Source of the DNA: Lentibacillus sediminis
GTDB taxonomy: Bacteria; Bacillota; Bacilli; Bacillales; Amphibacillaceae
Assembly: GCF_002763455.1 (NCBI RefSeq)
Contig: NZ_NIXK01000002.1
Location: 534,623-598,622, forward strand
Direction: 5' to 3'
Length of the DNA: 64,000 nucleotides
Below the pieces are notes generated by a model. The model worked only from the letters and a program-made list of their open reading frames with translations, made no database searches and was not told the DNA's origin. The translations under genes and the position numbers were made by a program. Shown here one piece after another: positions 61,095-64,000 of the stretch (position 1 is its first letter; the number at the start of each line of letters is the position of its first letter).

Positions 61095-61124
61095 TAAAAA
61101 AGGCTGTTCGCTAAAAACAGCCTT
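61095..61124 (-). terminator. Terminator resembling a family A repeat end
   Basis: AAGGCTGTTTTTAGCGAACAGCCTT forms a 9-10 bp stem with six T following on the minus strand. It ends the small gene at 61132. Its arm is nearly the same as the outer end of the family A repeats. Confidence 0.85.
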
Positions 61125-61131
61125 ACCGGGC

Positions 61132-61494
61132 TCAGCGCCAGCGCAGGGCAAGCAGCAGGCGGCAGCATTCTGTTCCTTCCAGTTGGGAGCGAAATTCCAG
61201 GCGCAGATTGTCGGGGTTGAAATCGATGTGGACATCAGAATCGATCTCTACGGAATCAATTAACTCTTTTACTTTTTCAGTGTCAGAAACCTGTGCGGCA
61301 TTCATCAATTCGGCATCAAATTCCTTGGAGTTTGCCAGTTTATCAAGCACTTTGCCGGCATCACTCATCAGCCGCTTTGTCTCATTGGCTGACTGATAAA
61401 ACAGGTCCGGGTTCACAGGAGGATATTGTCTCGTGTTCCAGTAAGGTCCTATATGATATGGCATGCACCAGCCGGGATGGTAAAAATAACACAT
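61132..61494 (-). CDS. YuzC-like spore-former protein
   Basis: The 120-aa product starts with an aromatic/Pro-rich N-terminus (MCYFYHPGWCMPYHIGPYW). A conserved helical region follows (DLFYQSANETKRLMSDAGKVLDKL, FDAELMNAAQVSDTEKVKELI) and a beta-rich end with CCRLLLALRW. I associate this layout with the YuzC-type proteins of spore-forming bacilli, function unknown. ATG 61494 follows AAAAGGGGA by 7 nt; the longer upstream frame lacks support. Confidence 0.7.
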   Translation of the reverse strand: MCYFYHPGWCMPYHIGPYWNTRQYPPVNPDLFYQSANETKRLMSDAGKVLDKLANSKEFDAELMNAAQVSDTEKVKELIDSVEIDSDVHIDFNPDNLRLEFRSQLEGTECCRLLLALRWR

Positions 61495-61624
61495 AAATAT
61501 TCCCCTTTTTATCCAGTCTTCTCTTAAAACTATATGCAGAGGGAGAGTGAAAGGGGTATGTATATCGCAGCCTCCCGCAAAATCACAAATGCCGCTAGTG
61601 ACCAAACAGAAAGAATTCAAACCG

Positions 61625-61657
61625 AAAAAGACTGCTCTCAATCGAGCAGTCTTTTCC
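61625..61657 (-). terminator. Terminator after the CBS protein gene
   Basis: AAAAAGACTGCTC and GAGCAGTCTTTT pair around TCAATC, with A/T runs on both sides. Confidence 0.88.
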
Positions 61658-61684
61658 GATTAAGTTTTGAATGGGAGTTTCTTT

Positions 61685-62122
61685 TTATTTTTGCGGAGCG
61701 GAAGGCGTTGAAATATTGGATAACGCTTGCTCTGCATCGTTGTTCAATTGGTTGTTCACAGCAAGGTCACCAAGAGCAACCATCCCGACGACCTGCCCAT
61801 TTTCAACAACAGGCAAACGGCGGATCTGCTGCTGAGACATCAGCTGTGCCGCTTCATGAACATCCATATCAGGGGTGCCCTGGACGACTTTCTGTGCTGT
61901 CATCGCCTGTGATACCGGCGTTTGTGCAGCCTCTCCCTGAGCTGTTGAACGCAAAGTAATATCGCGGTCCGTAATAATACCGGCGATTTGTCCGCTGCTA
62001 TTAACAACTGGCACGGCACCAATATTGTGCTGACTCATTAAATTGGCTGCTTCCTGAACCGATTGATTCTCATTTACCGTGTATACATTGGCTGACATGA
62101 AATTTCGCAATTGCTGACTCAT
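61685..62122 (-). CDS. Two-CBS-domain protein
   Basis: This 145-aa protein consists of two CBS domains: FMSANVYTVNENQSVQEAANLM with GIITDRDITLRS, and AMTAQKVVQGTPDMDVHEAAQLM with RRLPVVENGQVVGMVALGDLA. CBS pairs bind adenine nucleotides and act as sensors. B. subtilis YhcV has the same layout. A Gln/Asn/Ala-rich tail follows. ATG 62122 follows AAAGGGAGG. Monocistronic, partner unknown. Confidence 0.88.
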   Translation of the reverse strand: MSQQLRNFMSANVYTVNENQSVQEAANLMSQHNIGAVPVVNSSGQIAGIITDRDITLRSTAQGEAAQTPVSQAMTAQKVVQGTPDMDVHEAAQLMSQQQIRRLPVVENGQVVGMVALGDLAVNNQLNNDAEQALSNISTPSAPQK

Positions 62123-62223
62123 TAGAAAAACCTCCCTTTCACTAGTTAGGATAAGTGTTATCCAGCATATTATGAGAGGAAGTTTTTGCAATCACCTGCA
62201 TACACGGTCTGAAATGCCTGGAA

Positions 62224-62373
62224 TCACCTATCGAAAAATTTTTCCCAGATCTTTTCAAATTCAAATCGAGTGTGTTTGTTATGCCTGCTGGAGTTGGTGC
62301 GAATGGATAAACGAAAGAAGTACAAAAAAACTGCAAGCAACACAATCAGCAAAATAATCGTAACCAGGTTCAT
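62224..62373 (-). CDS. Small single-span membrane protein, 49 aa
   Basis: An N-terminal membrane span (MNLVTIILLIVLLAVFLYFF) precedes a basic/aromatic tail (RHNKHTRFEFEKIWEKFF). ATG 62373 follows AGGAGGGA by about 6 nt and overlaps the stop of the DUF2332 gene (ATGA), so translation is coupled. No family recognised. Confidence 0.65.
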   Translation of the reverse strand: MNLVTIILLIVLLAVFLYFFRLSIRTNSSRHNKHTRFEFEKIWEKFFDR

Positions 62374-63425
62374 ATACTTCCCTCCTGATTTTTGCTGTTT
62401 TTGACATTTTCCCAGGTAAACCACCTGCCATGCCCATCGGTTTTTGCAAGAACCTGAGCAAATGCTTTTCCCTGCAAATAATAATCCAGATGCAGATCCC
62501 TATCTTGCATATTATTGTACAGATGAAAAACATCACGTTCTCTGCCAATGTTTCCTATTTCTTGCAAGAGCTTTGTCTTTTCTGCTTTTGGCATCTGATT
62601 GGCTACATGAGTATGGAACACACAAAGCGCCGTGTCCTCCGGTATCGTGCGGGCGATTTTCGGCAGCAGTTCCACCCCATTCCCTTCCAATAATTCTAAC
62701 GGCGTGTTAATGACATCATATGCAGCATCGGAAAATAATTTTCTCCTTGTCACATGCTCCGGCCAGATCAATGCCTCCAGCCAGCGGCGGTCTTCCAATT
62801 TTCGCAAGTCATTAATATGCAGGTCGACCCCAGTTCTTGAGGCAACAGGCGGACTTTCTTCAAGCAAAAATGGGACGCTGCTCCCGCTGACTTCTCCCCG
62901 TATATGTACATCAGCTCGCTCATTCCCGTACCTTTCATCCGTCCCGTAAGAATAGCTGTACTTATCCCACAGCAGTTGTAACCCTGCACTGGTTCCAATC
63001 TCGACAAGTGCCAACGGTCGTTTCGCTAATTCATAAATATAGCAGAAACTCGGGTACAAAAAACTGCAGCGCCTTACCTCATTTGTCTGCACCAGCTTAT
63101 TTTCCAGCAGTCGCAAGATTTCTTCATAATAAGTATGGCAAAAATCCCGGAAATAAAGAAAGCTTCCATCTGCGTCTTCTGGATATGGAACGAGACTTTG
63201 ATAAAATTTCCGCAGTTCATGCTGCTTTCCTTCCATGAGCAGATAATGGACAGCCCCGAAAAGCAAATTGGGTACCGGCTGTCCTTCCCCGGCATGTTCA
63301 CACAATTTGAGCAGTATGTCATCCTCCGCTATGTTCAGGGAAAGATCTTCATATAACTGACTTGATCCCCGGCATTCATCATGGGCAAAAGTTTTAAAAC
63401 GATGGGAAATATATGCTTTGTCCAT
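62370..63425 (-). CDS. DUF2332 family protein
   Basis: This 351-aa cytoplasmic protein matches the DUF2332 pattern: RFKTFAHDECRGSSQLYEDLS, LFGAVHYLLMEG, CSFLYPSFCYI, ALVEIGTSAGLQLLWDKYSY and CVFHTHVANQM. The GxSAGL stretch resembles a nucleotide or SAM loop, but no activity is established. ATG 63425 follows TTAGGAGGG and overlaps the end of a decayed nucleotidyltransferase gene. The stop overlaps the next start. Confidence 0.85.
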   Translation of the reverse strand: MDKAYISHRFKTFAHDECRGSSQLYEDLSLNIAEDDILLKLCEHAGEGQPVPNLLFGAVHYLLMEGKQHELRKFYQSLVPYPEDADGSFLYFRDFCHTYYEEILRLLENKLVQTNEVRRCSFLYPSFCYIYELAKRPLALVEIGTSAGLQLLWDKYSYSYGTDERYGNERADVHIRGEVSGSSVPFLLEESPPVASRTGVDLHINDLRKLEDRRWLEALIWPEHVTRRKLFSDAAYDVINTPLELLEGNGVELLPKIARTIPEDTALCVFHTHVANQMPKAEKTKLLQEIGNIGRERDVFHLYNNMQDRDLHLDYYLQGKAFAQVLAKTDGHGRWFTWENVKNSKNQEGSI

Positions 63426-63881
63426 GCAAGTCCCTCCTAATTTCCTGCAGCATATAGGCTGCAAAGTTTTTTGCTGTTTTCGTGTCATCTGGCATTTTGT
63501 TAGAAGCTCCAACATAATTTTTTAAACAATAAGCAACCCAATTGTAGTAGACACTCGACAACACATCCAGCGCCCATTCGCCACCTTCTTTTTTGGAAGC
63601 TACCTTACCATTTTTCAGGTAAAGTAAAACTCTACAAAGATTCAAGGTGCAGTGCAGTATACCGGTTTTATCACTATTTGCTCCTCAGCATCTTCAATAT
63701 CCTGTAAAATCGACAGAAGGTAATAAGCTTTATTAATCTGTGGGAAAACGCCCTGGATGCTTTCTCCATACAGCGCCACTCCTCTTTCGATTGTCACCGT
63801 AATATGTGCTGCCAAATCAGGATCTTTTGCATGGTGACAAAGGTAATTCCCATCCTTCAGATATCTTTTTTTATGTACTTT
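63394..63881 (-). pseudogene. Decayed aminoglycoside-type nucleotidyltransferase, C-terminal half
   Basis: Only the C-terminal (DUF4111-like) part of an ANT-type adenylyltransferase is present: HAKDPDLAAHITVTIERG, ALYGESIQGVF, then LNLCRVLLYLKNGKVASKKEGGEWAL. The two parts are in different frames because GTGCA is tandemly duplicated (63647-63656); removing one copy restores the reading frame. The N-terminal catalytic domain is absent, and a stop precedes the remaining frame at 63882. Confidence 0.75.
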
Positions 63882-64000
63882 TCACTAGCATTGCATTAAT
63901 TGTAAGTGAAAATAAAAATTAATAGGAATCTTCAACTTTTAAGTGTTTTTGGCATAAAAAAACCTTTATAATGGATTTGAGGGGTGGCTCCCTGTCCAAA
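63882..64000. other. Window end, no supported gene
   Basis: AT-rich sequence; I see no gene. A TATAAT near 63969 has no -35 box at normal spacing. Confidence 0.3.

Noticed and set aside
1..64000. CRISPR array, prophage, IS transposase, rRNA or tRNA genes
   Set aside because: No regularly spaced repeats, transposase or integrase motifs, or RNA gene sequences were recognised anywhere in the window.

Overview
This window looks like the chromosome of an endospore-forming, salt-tolerant Bacillaceae (Virgibacillus/Oceanobacillus/Terribacillus-like). The evidence is Bacillus-type gene families (patA, nfrA, ywpF, yflT, yclNOPQ, katE, pckA), a spore spoVA operon, a Spo0E-like phosphatase, sigmaB- and sigmaG-like promoters, S-box and THI-box riboswitches and an ectoine operon (ectABC). 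Base composition is moderate, with visibly AT-richer genes around 53.6-58.1 kb. I see no rRNA, tRNA, CRISPR array, prophage or transposase gene.

Layout. 0-7.9 kb: FbpB-like protein, aminotransferase PatA, Spo0E-like protein, signal peptidase, a zinc-ribbon membrane protein beside an HtrA-like protease, a Ktr/Trk potassium channel subunit, YwpF and NfrA. 8.0-11.9 kb: a spoVA2mob-like operon (DUF1657, YhcN/YlaJ lipoprotein, SpoVAC, SpoVAD, SpoVAEb, DUF1657, and a DUF421 protein whose C-terminus is a third DUF1657-like segment). 11.9-16 kb: a quinone-oxidoreductase-like enzyme and a cstA / CC-ending small protein / cysteine-free ArsA-like ATPase cluster with a candidate cre site. 16-26.4 kb: glutamate dehydrogenase, an orphan permease, sigmaB-type YflT, a THI-box-controlled thiamine transporter, an M3 oligopeptidase, YceI and a short-form aconitase.

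26.4-38.9 kb: a Fur-box operon (nitroreductase, frameshifted siderophore-binding lipoprotein, fused FhuB permease), a decayed DCC-family gene, a VanW protein, NDH-2, a stand-alone acyl-CoA synthetase tail, topoisomerase III and an amidase with a small coupled partner. 39-51 kb: KatE, a CPA1 antiporter, S-box metK divergent from pckA (CcpN-like operator), a NitT/TauT-type ABC transporter and a D-lactate/glycolate dehydrogenase. 51-64 kb: an S-box operon of a flavin monooxygenase and an ATP-grasp ligase, Fur-controlled yclNOPQ, ectABC split by a repeat, small spore-former proteins, a CBS protein, DUF2332, and a decayed aminoglycoside-type nucleotidyltransferase.

Two dispersed non-coding repeat families stand out. 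Family A (five copies near 16.1, 20.2, 24.2, 36.7 and 50.5 kb) has matching inverted ends and usually a nested head-to-head pair of GC-rich units, like a non-autonomous mobile element. Family B (two copies near 26.4 and 59.9 kb) abuts the 3' end of a gene; in one case it supplies the last codons and stop of ectA. Three genes are decayed or interrupted: the siderophore-binding protein, the DCC protein and the nucleotidyltransferase.

Functional themes are iron supply (two siderophore systems under Fur boxes), osmotic balance (Ktr, CPA1 antiporter, ectoine), sulfur/methionine economy (two S-boxes), gluconeogenesis and carbon starvation (pckA, cstA), and spore formation.
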